DNA of 64,000 nt from positions 310,001 through 374,000 of the forward strand of contig NZ_JAHXZL010000004.1 of the NCBI RefSeq assembly GCF_019429525.1. Reading direction: 5' to 3'. The notes under the pieces are model-generated. The model made no database searches, was not told the DNA's origin, and saw only the letters and a program-made list of their open reading frames with translations. This document shows, in pieces, positions 34,480 to 41,988 of the stretch. The DNA comes from Sphingomonas folli (GTDB lineage Bacteria > Pseudomonadota > Alphaproteobacteria > Sphingomonadales > Sphingomonadaceae). Numbering within the stretch: the stretch's first letter is position 1; each line of letters starts with the position of its first letter. The position numbers were made by a program, and so were the translations under genes.

Positions 34480-35781
34480 TCACAGCACGAAGCGGCTGAG
34501 GTCCGAGTTGCGCGCCACGCTCGCCAGCTGCCGGTCGACATAGGCGGCGTCGACCACCAGCGCCTCGCCGGCGCGGTCCTCGGCGTCGAAGCTCACTTCC
34601 TCGAGCAATTTCTCCATCACCGTCTGGAGCCGGCGCGCGCCGATATTCTCGATCTCGCCGTTCACCTCGGCCGCGATCCGCGCCACCGCGCGGATGCCGT
34701 CCTCGGTGAAGCTCACGTCGACGCCCTCGGTCGCGATCAGCGCGCGATACTGCGCCGGCAGCGACGCCTTGGTGTCGGAGAGGATCGCGACGAAATCGTC
34801 CTCGGTCAGCCCCTTGAGCTCGACGCGGATCGGCAGGCGGCCCTGCAGCTCGGGCAGCAGGTCGCTCGGCTTGGCGACGTGGAAGGCGCCCGACGCGATG
34901 AAGAGGATATGGTCGGTCTTCATCGGGCCGTATTTGGTCGAGACCGTCGTGCCCTCGATCAGCGGCAGCAGGTCGCGCTGCACGCCCTCGCGGCTGACCG
35001 AGCCGCCGCGCACGTCGCTCACCGCGATCTTGTCGATCTCGTCGAGGAAGACGATGCCGTTGGCCTCGGCGTCCGCCAGCGCGACGCGGCTGACCTCGTC
35101 CTGATCGAGGCGCTTGTCGGCCTCCTCCTCGACCAGTTTCTCCCACGCCGCCGGCACCAGCAATTTGCGGCGCTGCTTCGGCCCGCCGCCGAACGCCTTG
35201 CCCATCATCTCGGACAGGTTGATCATGCCCACCGACCCCTGCCCGCCGGGCAGCTCGAACGGCATCGCCGGTGCCTGCTGGAGCTCGAGCTCGATCTCGG
35301 TCTCGGCGAGATGGCCGTCGCGGAAGCGCTGCTTGAAGCTCTCGCGCGTCGCCTGGCTCGAGTCCTTGCCCACCAGCGCGTCGAGCAGCCGATCCATCGC
35401 CGCGGCCTCGGCCTTGTCCTTCACCGCGAGGCGGCGGCGCTCCTTCTCCAGCCGCACCGCCTCCTCGACCAGGTCGCGCGCGATCTGCTCGACGTCTCGG
35501 CCGACATAGCCGACCTCGGTGAACTTGGTCGCCTCCACCTTGACGAAGGGCGCGTCGGCCAGCTTGGCGAGACGGCGGCTGATCTCGGTCTTGCCGCAGC
35601 CGGTCGGCCCGATCATCAGGATGTTCTTGGGCGTCACCTCGTCGCGCAGGTCGGGCGACAGCTTCTGCCGTCGCCAGCGGTTGCGCAGCGCCACCGCCAC
35701 CGCGCGCTTGGCCTCCTTCTGGCCGATGATATGCGCGTCGAGCGCGGCGACGATCGCCTTCGGGGTGAGATTATCGTTCAT
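34480..35781 (-). CDS. hslU: HslUV protease ATPase subunit
   Basis: A 433-residue AAA+ unfoldase that feeds substrates to the HslV peptidase. N-domain starts [25 protein letters not shown]; Walker [12 protein letters not shown], pore loop GYVG in [13 protein letters not shown], the intermediate I-domain of ~130 residues, Walker [11 protein letters not shown], and sensor II region [17 protein letters not shown]. Ends with the HslV-docking tail DLSRFVL. It follows hslV by 66 bases on the same strand. Confidence 0.97.
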   Translation of the reverse strand: MNDNLTPKAIVAALDAHIIGQKEAKRAVAVALRNRWRRQKLSPDLRDEVTPKNILMIGPTGCGKTEISRRLAKLADAPFVKVEATKFTEVGYVGRDVEQIARDLVEEAVRLEKERRRLAVKDKAEAAAMDRLLDALVGKDSSQATRESFKQRFRDGHLAETEIELELQQAPAMPFELPGGQGSVGMINLSEMMGKAFGGGPKQRRKLLVPAAWEKLVEEEADKRLDQDEVSRVALADAEANGIVFLDEIDKIAVSDVRGGSVSREGVQRDLLPLIEGTTVSTKYGPMKTDHILFIASGAFHVAKPSDLLPELQGRLPIRVELKGLTEDDFVAILSDTKASLPAQYRALIATEGVDVSFTEDGIRAVARIAAEVNGEIENIGARRLQTVMEKLLEEVSFDAEDRAGEALVVDAAYVDRQLASVARNSDLSRFVL

Positions 35782-35847
35782 GGGAAATCAAAGCCTTCGT
35801 CGGCGAATGTTGAGTAAGTTGAGTCGCTGGGAGATGGCGCGCGCGGC

Positions 35848-36414
35848 TCAGCCCGCGCTGTCCAGCGTCTCGATCGTCAGCCGGTCGTTGGTGTAGACGC
35901 ACACCTCGGCGGCGATCGCCATGGCGCGGCGGCAGATCGTCTCGGCGTCCTGCTCGTAATCGACCAGCGCGCGCGCCGCGGCGAGGGCGTAATTGCCGCC
36001 CGAGCCGATCGCGGCGATGCCCGCCTCGGGCTCGAGCACGTCGCCGTTGCCGGTGAGGATCAGCGTCACCTCCTTGTCGGCGACGATCATCATCGCCTCC
36101 AGGTTGCGCAGGTATTTGTCGGTGCGCCAGTCCTTGGCGAGCTCGACCGCGGCGCGCATCAGGTGGCCGCCATGGCGCTCCAGCTTGGCCTCGAGCCGCT
36201 CGAACAGGGTGAAGGCGTCGGCGGTGGCGCCGGCGAAGCCGCCGATCACCTTGCCGTCCCCGAGGGTGCGCACCTTGCGCGCGTTGGGCTTCATCACGGT
36301 CTGGCCCATCGAGACCTGGCCGTCGCCGACCACGACGACCTTGCCGCCGCGTCGGACCGATAGGATGGTGGTGCCGTGCCAGACCGGCGCGGCGTGTGGA
36401 TCGTTCCCGCTCAT
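35848..36414 (-). CDS. hslV: HslUV protease proteolytic subunit
   Basis: A 188-residue threonine peptidase of the proteasome beta fold. After processing, the catalytic Thr is the N-terminal of [21 protein letters not shown] (residues 15-16 region); [21 protein letters not shown] and [14 protein letters not shown] match the family. The longer N-terminus ([14 protein letters not shown]) is usual in alphaproteobacteria. ATG at 36414 has no Shine-Dalgarno and lies within a few bases of the expected transcription start of the promoter at 36423-36452, so the mRNA may be leaderless. Confidence 0.96.
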   Translation of the reverse strand: MSGNDPHAAPVWHGTTILSVRRGGKVVVVGDGQVSMGQTVMKPNARKVRTLGDGKVIGGFAGATADAFTLFERLEAKLERHGGHLMRAAVELAKDWRTDKYLRNLEAMMIVADKEVTLILTGNGDVLEPEAGIAAIGSGGNYALAAARALVDYEQDAETICRRAMAIAAEVCVYTNDRLTIETLDSAG

Positions 36415-36422
36415 GGCGCGCG

Positions 36423-36452
36423 ATATGGGGAGCGCGGCGGGGTGTCGGCAAG
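36423..36452 (-). promoter_or_regulatory. Candidate heat-shock (RpoH/sigma-32) promoter of hslVU
   Basis: On the minus strand CTTGCC (plus 36447-36452) is followed after 16 bases by CCCCATAT (plus 36423-36430), an exact fit to the sigma-32 -10 consensus CCCCATNT with a 4/6 fit to CTTGAA. hslVU is a classical heat-shock operon. Confidence 0.6.
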
Positions 36453-36538
36453 TGTACCTGGAAAGGACGAAATCCACGACCCACCCGTAGCGGGGCGGCG
36501 CCGACCGCGGCATAGCGGGCGCCGGAGAGTGAGTAGCG

Positions 36539-36727
36539 ATGATCACCGACAGGGACCGGCTGTATTTCCAGGGCCGCGCCGAAGCCGAACTCAAGCTGGC
36601 CGCCGAGGCCCGGGACCACGCGGTCTGCCAGGCGCATTACGAGATGGCGACCCAATATCTCGAGGCGGCGCACGGCGCGCACATGCGCCTGCCGCCGGAC
36701 CCGCAGCGGATGGCGCGACACGGGTGA
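36539..36727 (+). CDS. Small hypothetical protein
   Basis: A 62-residue, mostly helical soluble protein ([18 protein letters not shown] onward) with GGAGAG upstream of the ATG and good codon bias. Not recognised beyond a general resemblance to small sphingomonad proteins. It is head-to-head with hslVU, 124 bases from the hslV start, and is followed at once by a family C repeat. Confidence 0.65.
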   Translation: MITDRDRLYFQGRAEAELKLAAEARDHAVCQAHYEMATQYLEAAHGAHMRLPPDPQRMARHG

Positions 36728-36730
36728 GAA

Positions 36731-36874
36731 AATCCTCCCCGCTTGGCGGGGAGGGGGACCGCCCGGCGCAGCCGGGTGGTGGAGGGGGCTCTCCCCGCAG
36801 CGCACCGCCTGTGGCCGCCCCCCCTCCACCAGCCTGCGGCTGGTCCCCCTCCCCGCCATGCGGGGAGGATCTAG
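36731..36874. repeat. Long bipartite inverted repeat, family C (copy next to holin)
   Basis: About 144 bases, starting AATCCTCCCCGC and ending GGGGAGGATCTAG. Its right half, 36819-36872, matches in inverted orientation the left half of the copy beyond the endolysin (37908-37961) over 54 bases with a single mismatch, more closely than it matches its own left half. Confidence 0.8.
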
Positions 36875-36886
36875 AGGATTTTCACG

Positions 36887-37294
36887 TCACCGCCCCTTGG
36901 CCTTGCCCCACTCGCGCGCCACGGTGTAGCCGAGGTAGCCCGTGGCGAAGAGCGTGTAGAGCGGCTCGGGCAGGCCGGCGAGATAGGCGTTCATGCCGCG
37001 CGCGATCGCGCTCGCCATGTCGGGCCGGGTCGCCGCGATCAGCCCCATGGGGATGCTCCACAGCAGCAGCGCGTACATCACGTAGAGGAAGCTCGGCCGC
37101 GCCCGGCTGGTCCAGGGATCGGCCGACTGCGCCTCCGCCACCACCGCGGCGAGCTGCGCCTTCACCTGTTCCAGCTCCTGCGTGCCCTGCAACCGCAGCA
37201 GCTCCAGCTTGGCGGCCTCGCGCGCGCGCGGGTCGGGGATCAGCTTGTCGAGCAGGCCAGCGACCGGGGCGACCAGTCCGTCGAGAAGTGCCAT
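36887..37294 (-). CDS. Phage-type holin (3TM/DUF3154 family)
   Basis: A 135-residue membrane protein. An amphipathic N-terminus (MALLDGLVAPVAGLLDKLIPD) is followed by a charged helix (about 25-55) and two strong membrane segments around FLYVMYALLLWSIPMGLIAA and LYTLFATGYLGYTVA, ending in a basic tail. This fits the HI1416/3TM holin family that opens the inner membrane for endolysin release. GGGGAGG precedes the ATG. It lies 12 bases after the endolysin gene; no phage structural genes are in the window. Confidence 0.82.
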   Translation of the reverse strand: MALLDGLVAPVAGLLDKLIPDPRAREAAKLELLRLQGTQELEQVKAQLAAVVAEAQSADPWTSRARPSFLYVMYALLLWSIPMGLIAATRPDMASAIARGMNAYLAGLPEPLYTLFATGYLGYTVAREWGKAKGR

Positions 37295-37306
37295 GTCGCC
37301 CTCCCC

Positions 37307-37843
37307 TCAGCCGACGCGCTGGGCGAGCCAGCCGTACAGGAACGCCTCGTCGGCGGGACGTTTCTCCGCGAGCGACAGGTATCGTTCGCCCTGGAGCGAG
37401 TCGATCGCCTTGACCAGCACAGCCTGCGCCGCGGCGCCGCGCGTCGCGAGGAAGCGGTCGAGCGCGGCGAGCGTCGCCGGGCCGACGCGGCCGTCGAGCG
37501 GCAGGTCGGGATAGTCGCTGGCGCCGCGATTGAGCGCGTTGAGCGCGCGCTGGAGGAAGGTCACCGCGGTCGCGGGGCCCATGTTGACCCCTGTGTCGAA
37601 CAGCTCGGCGGCGAGCCGGGGCGCGCGCGTCGCGATCCGGTCGAAGCCGGGCTGCTGCCAATAGGCGCGGCGGTAGATCGCGACCGCGGCGGGGCGCGCG
37701 AACTGGCGCATGTCGCCGCAATAGCCGTTGGCGCGCGCCACCGCCTCGGTGATGCCGTAGCGGGTCGCGCCGCCGCGGTCGGCGGGGTGGCGGACATAGC
37801 CGCCCTCGCGGTCGATCACCGCGTCGATGAGCTCGTCGATCAT
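37307..37843 (-). CDS. Endolysin: GH108 N-acetylmuramidase with peptidoglycan-binding domain
   Basis: A 178-residue muramidase of the glycoside hydrolase 108 (DUF847) family. The catalytic Glu13 is in DREGGYVRHPADRGGATRYGIT; the C-terminal PG_binding_3 region has LFDTGVNMGPATAVTFLQRAL and DGRVGPATLAAL. No signal peptide, so export must rely on the neighbouring holin. ATG at 37843 has a perfect AGGAGG 4 bases upstream. The endolysin-holin order and families resemble the lysis pair that releases the gene transfer agent of Rhodobacter capsulatus, which is also unlinked to structural genes. Confidence 0.88.
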   Translation of the reverse strand: MIDELIDAVIDREGGYVRHPADRGGATRYGITEAVARANGYCGDMRQFARPAAVAIYRRAYWQQPGFDRIATRAPRLAAELFDTGVNMGPATAVTFLQRALNALNRGASDYPDLPLDGRVGPATLAALDRFLATRGAAAQAVLVKAIDSLQGERYLSLAEKRPADEAFLYGWLAQRVG

Positions 37844-37908
37844 GGGTCCTCCTGGCTTGGTCGGAGGAGGGAACATAGCGGGAACGCACGTGTGTAGGAC
37901 AGCGAGAA

Positions 37909-38047
37909 GATCCTCCCCGCATGGCGGGGAGGGGGACCAGCCGGAGGCTGGTGGAGGGGGGCTTCCACGGGCGCTGCGCTGGGTGGAGAGCCCCCTCCAC
38001 CATCGCGCTACGCGCGGCGGTCCCCCTCCCCGTGCCGGGGAGGATCT
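37909..38047. repeat. Long bipartite inverted repeat, family C (copy next to endolysin)
   Basis: About 139 bases, GATCCTCCCCGCATGGCGGG at the left and CCGGGGAGGATCTCGG at the right. Together with the copy at 36731-36874 it brackets the holin-endolysin pair. The remaining gap to folB shows no gene. Confidence 0.8.
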
Positions 38048-38190
38048 CGGTTCGACTCAGCGGCGACGATCCCAGACCAGCCACGTCGCCGGCTGCGGCC
38101 CGCGACACCTCCCCACCCACCGTCGATCGTTTATCTACCCGCCGAGGCGCCGCCGCCGCGCGCCCGCGACGCCGGGATCGTGAGTGCGTG

Positions 38191-38203
38191 CCCCCCCCCC
38201 CCC
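38191..38203. repeat. Homopolymer run of 13 C
   Basis: Thirteen consecutive C, 10 bases after which the folB stop region begins on the other strand. It lies outside coding sequence. Such runs slip easily in replication and in sequencing. Confidence 0.9.
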
Positions 38204-38212
38204 GCCACGCGC

Positions 38213-38557
38213 TCACCGCGCGCGCACGATCTCGCAGCCGACGCGCGCGTCGGGGTACACGTCCGCCTTCACCGAGCGCACCCGCACCTGGCGGACGCGG
38301 GTATCCGCCAGGCACAGCGCGGCGACCCGCTCGACCAGCGTCTCCTGCAGCGCGAAGCCCTCGTCCGCCAACGCGCGGATCCCGTCGTGGACGCGATCAT
38401 AGTCGAGCACCGCCTCGATCGCGTCGGCGGGCACGCCGGGATAGTCGACCGTGAGCCACACCGACAGCAGCACCCGCTGCGGCGCGGCCTCGTGCGGGTG
38501 GATGCCGAGCCGCATCGCCACCGCCATGTCCTCGATCAGCGTGGTGTACTCAGCCAT
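38213..38557 (-). CDS. folB: Dihydroneopterin aldolase
   Basis: A 114-residue cytosolic enzyme that cleaves 7,8-dihydroneopterin to 6-hydroxymethyl-dihydropterin in folate synthesis. The family pattern is visible: LIEDMAVAMRLGIHPHEAAPQRVLLSVWL, LDYDRVHDGIRAL, TLVERVAALCL and VRVRSVKADVYPDA. Length is normal. Its start lies within the end of the upstream SDR gene (8-base overlap), placing it third in a folE-folM-folB operon. Confidence 0.9.
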   Translation of the reverse strand: MAEYTTLIEDMAVAMRLGIHPHEAAPQRVLLSVWLTVDYPGVPADAIEAVLDYDRVHDGIRALADEGFALQETLVERVAALCLADTRVRQVRVRSVKADVYPDARVGCEIVRAR

Positions 38558-39299
38558 CGCCGCGCCCCGGCGCCGAGTCCCGGCCAGCGAACATGACGTC
38601 GCGGTCGCTCGGGCAGAAGCGCTGGCCCGCGTCGACGTACAGCGTCTGCCCGGTGACGCTCTCCGCCTCGAGCAGATACATCACCGCCGCGGCGACGTTC
38701 TCGGCTCCGACCGGGCGGCGCAGCAGGTTGGCGCGCGCGACCGCGTCGAACTCCTCGTCGCTCTGGTCGCCGCTCGGCAGCGTCAGCCCCGGCGCCACCG
38801 CATTGACCCGGACGCGCGGCGCGAAGGCCCGCGCCATCAGCTCGGTCGCGCTCGCCAGCGCCGCCTTGGAGAGCGTGTAGCTGAAGAAATCGGGGTTGGG
38901 GTTGGCGAGCTTCTGATCGAGCAGGTTGACCACCGCACGCGCGCCGGCGCGCTCGGCCAGCGCGGCGGCGAGCATCGCCGGCGCCACCGCGTTGACCGCG
39001 TGGAGCCGCGCCGCCAGCGCCGGGTCGACCGCGCGGGGCGAGTCATAGTCGAACTGCGACGCGCTGTTGACGAGCGAGTCGACGTCGCCGGCGCGGTCGA
39101 GCAGCGCGCGGAGGTCGCCCAGATCGGCGAGGTCGCCCTGCACCGTCGCGCCGCCCAGCTCGGCGGCGAGCGCCTCGGCGTCGTCGCGCGAGCGGCCGTA
39201 GTGGATCACCGGCACGTGCCCCGCCGCGGCGACCGCGCGCGCGATCGCGGCGCCCAGCCGCCTGGCGCCGCCGGTCACCAGCACGCGCCGTGCGGTCAC
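38550..39299 (-). CDS. folM: SDR-family pterin reductase, FolM-like
   Basis: A 249-residue short-chain dehydrogenase. The NADP site is VTGGARRLGAAIARA; the Arg-containing TGxxxRxG form is typical of pteridine reductases and FolM (dihydromonapterin reductase). NLLDQKLANPNPDFFSYTLSKAAL contains the catalytic Tyr/Lys pair, and TGQTLYVDAGQRF closes the sequence. Position between folE (4-base overlap) and folB (8-base overlap) supports a role in tetrahydropterin or tetrahydrofolate reduction. The specific substrate is inferred from context. Confidence 0.82.
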   Translation of the reverse strand: MTARRVLVTGGARRLGAAIARAVAAAGHVPVIHYGRSRDDAEALAAELGGATVQGDLADLGDLRALLDRAGDVDSLVNSASQFDYDSPRAVDPALAARLHAVNAVAPAMLAAALAERAGARAVVNLLDQKLANPNPDFFSYTLSKAALASATELMARAFAPRVRVNAVAPGLTLPSGDQSDEEFDAVARANLLRRPVGAENVAAAVMYLLEAESVTGQTLYVDAGQRFCPSDRDVMFAGRDSAPGRGDG

Positions 39300-39922
39300 G
39301 ACAGGCCCATCAGCGCCAGCACTTCCTTGCGGCTGCGATCGTCGTCGCGGAACACGCCCATCATCCGGCTCGTCACCATCGCCACGCCGGGGGTGCGCAC
39401 GCCGCGCGCGGTCATGCAGGCGTGGCTCGCCTCGATCACCACCGCCACGCCCTGCGGGCGCAGGTGGTGCCAGATGCAGTCGGCCACCTCGGCGGTGAGC
39501 CGCTCCTGCACCTGCAGCCGCCGCGCGAAGCCGTGCAGCACGCGCGCTAGCTTGGAGATGCCGACGACATGGTCGCGCGGCAGATAGGCGATGTGCGCCT
39601 TGCCGATGATCGGCGCCATATGATGCTCGCAGTGCGACTGGAACGGTATGTCCTTGAGCAGCACGATCTCGTCATAGCCGCCGACCTCCTCGAACACGCG
39701 CGCGAGATGCACCTCGGGGTGCTCGGCATAGCCGGCGCAATATTCCTTCCAGGCACGCGCGACGCGCTGCGGCGTATCGCGCAGGCCCTCGCGCGCGGGG
39801 TCGTCGCCGGCCCAGCGCAGCAGCGTGCGTACCGCCTCCGCCACCTCGTCGGGGACGGGGATCTTGCCCGTCGCGGCCACCAGGTCGCCGTCGTCGGGCG
39901 TGTGTCGCGTGTCGTCGCTCAT
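39296..39922 (-). CDS. folE: GTP cyclohydrolase I
   Basis: A 208-residue enzyme that opens GTP to give dihydroneopterin triphosphate, the first step of folate biosynthesis. Zinc and catalytic residues are in PFQSHCEHHMAPIIGKAHIAYLP and the second Cys in EASHACMTARGV. GISKLARVLHGFARRLQVQERLT and TSRMMGVFRDD match the family. Start MSDDTRHTPDD at 39922, divergent from the SWIB gene. First gene of the pterin operon. Confidence 0.95.
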   Translation of the reverse strand: MSDDTRHTPDDGDLVAATGKIPVPDEVAEAVRTLLRWAGDDPAREGLRDTPQRVARAWKEYCAGYAEHPEVHLARVFEEVGGYDEIVLLKDIPFQSHCEHHMAPIIGKAHIAYLPRDHVVGISKLARVLHGFARRLQVQERLTAEVADCIWHHLRPQGVAVVIEASHACMTARGVRTPGVAMVTSRMMGVFRDDDRSRKEVLALMGLS

Positions 39923-40097
39923 GCTTTTTCCCCTAGACGGCGCGGCGACGGCGATCCAGTGCGCGGCGCACCGTTACGCTCGCGCATCGTCGATGCGTGA
40001 CAAGCGGCGCGGGTCGGCGCACAAGCGCCGCCGCGTCGCGACGGCGTCAGCTTTGCAGGGCCGGCCCGCTCGGCCGGCACGAACAGGAAGGAAGAAC

Positions 40098-40370
40098 ATG
40101 GCGACCACCACCACCACCGGCACCAAGACCGGCGGCATCCACGCGCCCGTCCAGCCCTCGCCCGAGCTCGGCGCGATCGTCGGCAACGAGAAGCTGCCGC
40201 GCAGCCAGGTGATCAGCAAGGTGTGGGACTATATCAAGTCGAACAACCTGCAGAACCCGGAGAACAAGCGCGAGATCGTCGCCGACGAGAAGCTGAAGAA
40301 GGTGTTCGGCCGCGACAAGGTGACGATGTTCGAGATGAACAAGTACATCTCGCAGCACGTGAAGGCCTGA
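40098..40370 (+). CDS. SWIB/MDM2 domain protein
   Basis: A 90-residue basic protein. A Thr/Gly-rich start is followed by the SWIB fold: LPRSQVISKVWDYIKSNNLQNPENKREIVADEKLKKVFGRDKVTMFEMNKYI is the diagnostic span (residues about 35-87). In eukaryotes SWIB belongs to chromatin remodellers; bacterial stand-alone copies are presumed nucleoid-associated and are common in alphaproteobacteria and Chlamydia. AGGAAGGA lies just upstream of the ATG at 40098. Confidence 0.93.
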   Translation: MATTTTTGTKTGGIHAPVQPSPELGAIVGNEKLPRSQVISKVWDYIKSNNLQNPENKREIVADEKLKKVFGRDKVTMFEMNKYISQHVKA

Positions 40371-40482
40371 ACCCGACGCGCGTCGGCCGCGCGACCGGCC
40401 GGCGTGACGTGGAGCGCGCGGCGCGCGACCCGATCAGGCGAGCGCGTGCGCGCGTCGCGCCGCGGCGCGGCTAGGATGGAGA

Positions 40483-41028
40483 ATGATGCTCCACCGCGCC
40501 GCGCCGCTCCCCGACCCGGATCCCGCGCTCGTGCCGCTGCCCCCCGGCGAGCGCGCCGGCCGGTACCCGCGCCGGTGCCGCGTCGCCGCCGCGGTCCTGG
40601 CCGCGGCGGCACTGCCGCCGCTGGCGCGCGGCGCCTCGCTCGCCGCGGCGATCATGATCACGGTGGCGGCCGCGCTCCTCGGCGTGGCACGCCGGCTCGA
40701 CCGGCGGCGCGCGCGCGCGCTCGCGGCACGGCTCGCCGCCGGCTGCCAAGCCGCCGTGGCGCACGGCTGGTGCCGCACCGGGCCGGGCGCCGTCGCGCTG
40801 GCGGAGGGACGGCGCGTGTGGCTGGCCGACCGCTCCACCGCCTATCATATCGTGCGGCTCGCGCCCGAGCAGATCGCGGCGGTACGGACACGGCGCGACT
40901 GGCGCGGCTGGCGGGTCGCGCTGTTCTACCGGCTCGACCCGCACGAGGTGGCGCGGCGCTCGTCGATCTGCTTCGGTCGCGACCGCCTCGCCGCCGACAC
41001 CTTCGTCGCGCATCTCACGCGGCGCTGA
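40483..41028 (+). CDS. Hypothetical membrane protein
   Basis: A 181-residue protein not recognised. A Pro/Arg-rich N-terminus of ~32 residues is followed by one long or two short membrane segments (about 33-67: VAAAVLAAAALPP, LAAAIMITVAAALLGVA), then a basic cytoplasmic helix and a C-terminal beta-rich domain (VWLADRSTAYHIVRLAPEQI onward) of PH-like appearance. Tandem ATGs at 40483/40486 have AGGATGGAGA upstream. Its neighbours give no clue. Confidence 0.6.
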   Translation: MMLHRAAPLPDPDPALVPLPPGERAGRYPRRCRVAAAVLAAAALPPLARGASLAAAIMITVAAALLGVARRLDRRRARALAARLAAGCQAAVAHGWCRTGPGAVALAEGRRVWLADRSTAYHIVRLAPEQIAAVRTRRDWRGWRVALFYRLDPHEVARRSSICFGRDRLAADTFVAHLTRR

Positions 41029-41217
41029 GGCCCGACCATCGGTCCGAGCCGTCGACATGCTGCCGCGCAAGGGCAGCCCAGGGTGGCGGGCGCCGCGCCC
41101 ACGACTCTGCGCGCCGACGTGCGCCGGAGCGCGCCACGGCTCGTCCCGATGGGGCCGAGCGCGCGATCCGGCCGGCCACCGCTTCCCCGGCGCGGCGCGG
41201 CGCGGTACAGCGCGGCG

Positions 41218-41889
41218 ATGGCGCAGCGACGCTCCCGTTCTCCCGCGCGGCGGCGGCCGGCACGTCGGCGCGGCCGGCGCGGCGCGCGCGTGCGCTTCAC
41301 CTGGCCGCTGGTCGTCGCCGCCTTCGCGCTCGCCGCGGTGACGCTCGGCTGGCTCGACAGCTGGCACCCGCGCGCGCCGCGCGCCGCGGCGGTGCCGATG
41401 AGCGCCGAGGCCGCGCGCGTGTCCAACGACGCCTTCCCGCTCCACGCCGAGCGCCGCCGCGCCGCGCCGCGCTACCGGTTCCGCGGCGGCGAGGCGGCGC
41501 GCGCGCAGGCGGTGGAGTGCCTCGCGACCGCGGCGCTGTACGAGGCGGGCGACGACCGCCGCGGGCAGCGCGCGGTGATGCAGGTGGTGCTCAACCGCGT
41601 CCGCGCGCCGGGCTATCCCAAGACGGTGTGCGGCGTGGTCTATCAGGGCGCGACGCGCGACACCGGCTGCCAATTCTCCTTCACCTGCGACGGCTCGGTG
41701 GCGCGCCGCCCGGTCCGTGTCGGCTGGACCGGCGCGCGGCGGATGGCGCGGCGCGCGCTGGCGGGCGAGGTCGACACCGAGGTCGGGCGCGCGACTCACT
41801 ACCACACCGACTGGATGGTGCCGTACTGGCGCAACTCGCTGGTGAAGGTCGCGCGGGTGGGGACGCATCTGTTCTACGTGCGGGCGTGA
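41218..41889 (+). CDS. SleB-like cell wall hydrolase
   Basis: A 223-residue envelope protein. A very basic N-terminus and membrane segment (WPLVVAAFALAAVTLGWL, about 26-43) anchor the catalytic domain outside. The SleB/CwlJ core is clear: LATAALYEAGDDRRGQRAVMQVVLNRVRAPGYPKTVCGVVYQG, then CQFSFTCDGS and THYHTDWMVPYW. The Glu of the YEAG motif is the probable catalytic residue. ATG 41218 was chosen; a 45-codon longer frame and a GTG just before the membrane segment are alternatives. Confidence 0.85.
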   Translation: MAQRRSRSPARRRPARRRGRRGARVRFTWPLVVAAFALAAVTLGWLDSWHPRAPRAAAVPMSAEAARVSNDAFPLHAERRRAAPRYRFRGGEAARAQAVECLATAALYEAGDDRRGQRAVMQVVLNRVRAPGYPKTVCGVVYQGATRDTGCQFSFTCDGSVARRPVRVGWTGARRMARRALAGEVDTEVGRATHYHTDWMVPYWRNSLVKVARVGTHLFYVRA

Positions 41890-41988
41890 GCCGGGCGCGA
41901 CGGGCGTAGGGCGGCGGCGCGGGGGGAAGCGGCGCGAGCGATCCGCTGCCCCAGCGAGCCCGGAGCGCCCCGGCGCGTCCGCTCCCCC

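Noticed and set aside
36731..38047. Complete prophage or prophage remnant around the lysis genes
   Set aside because: No capsid, tail, terminase, repressor or integrase genes flank the pair; neighbours are hslVU and folate genes.
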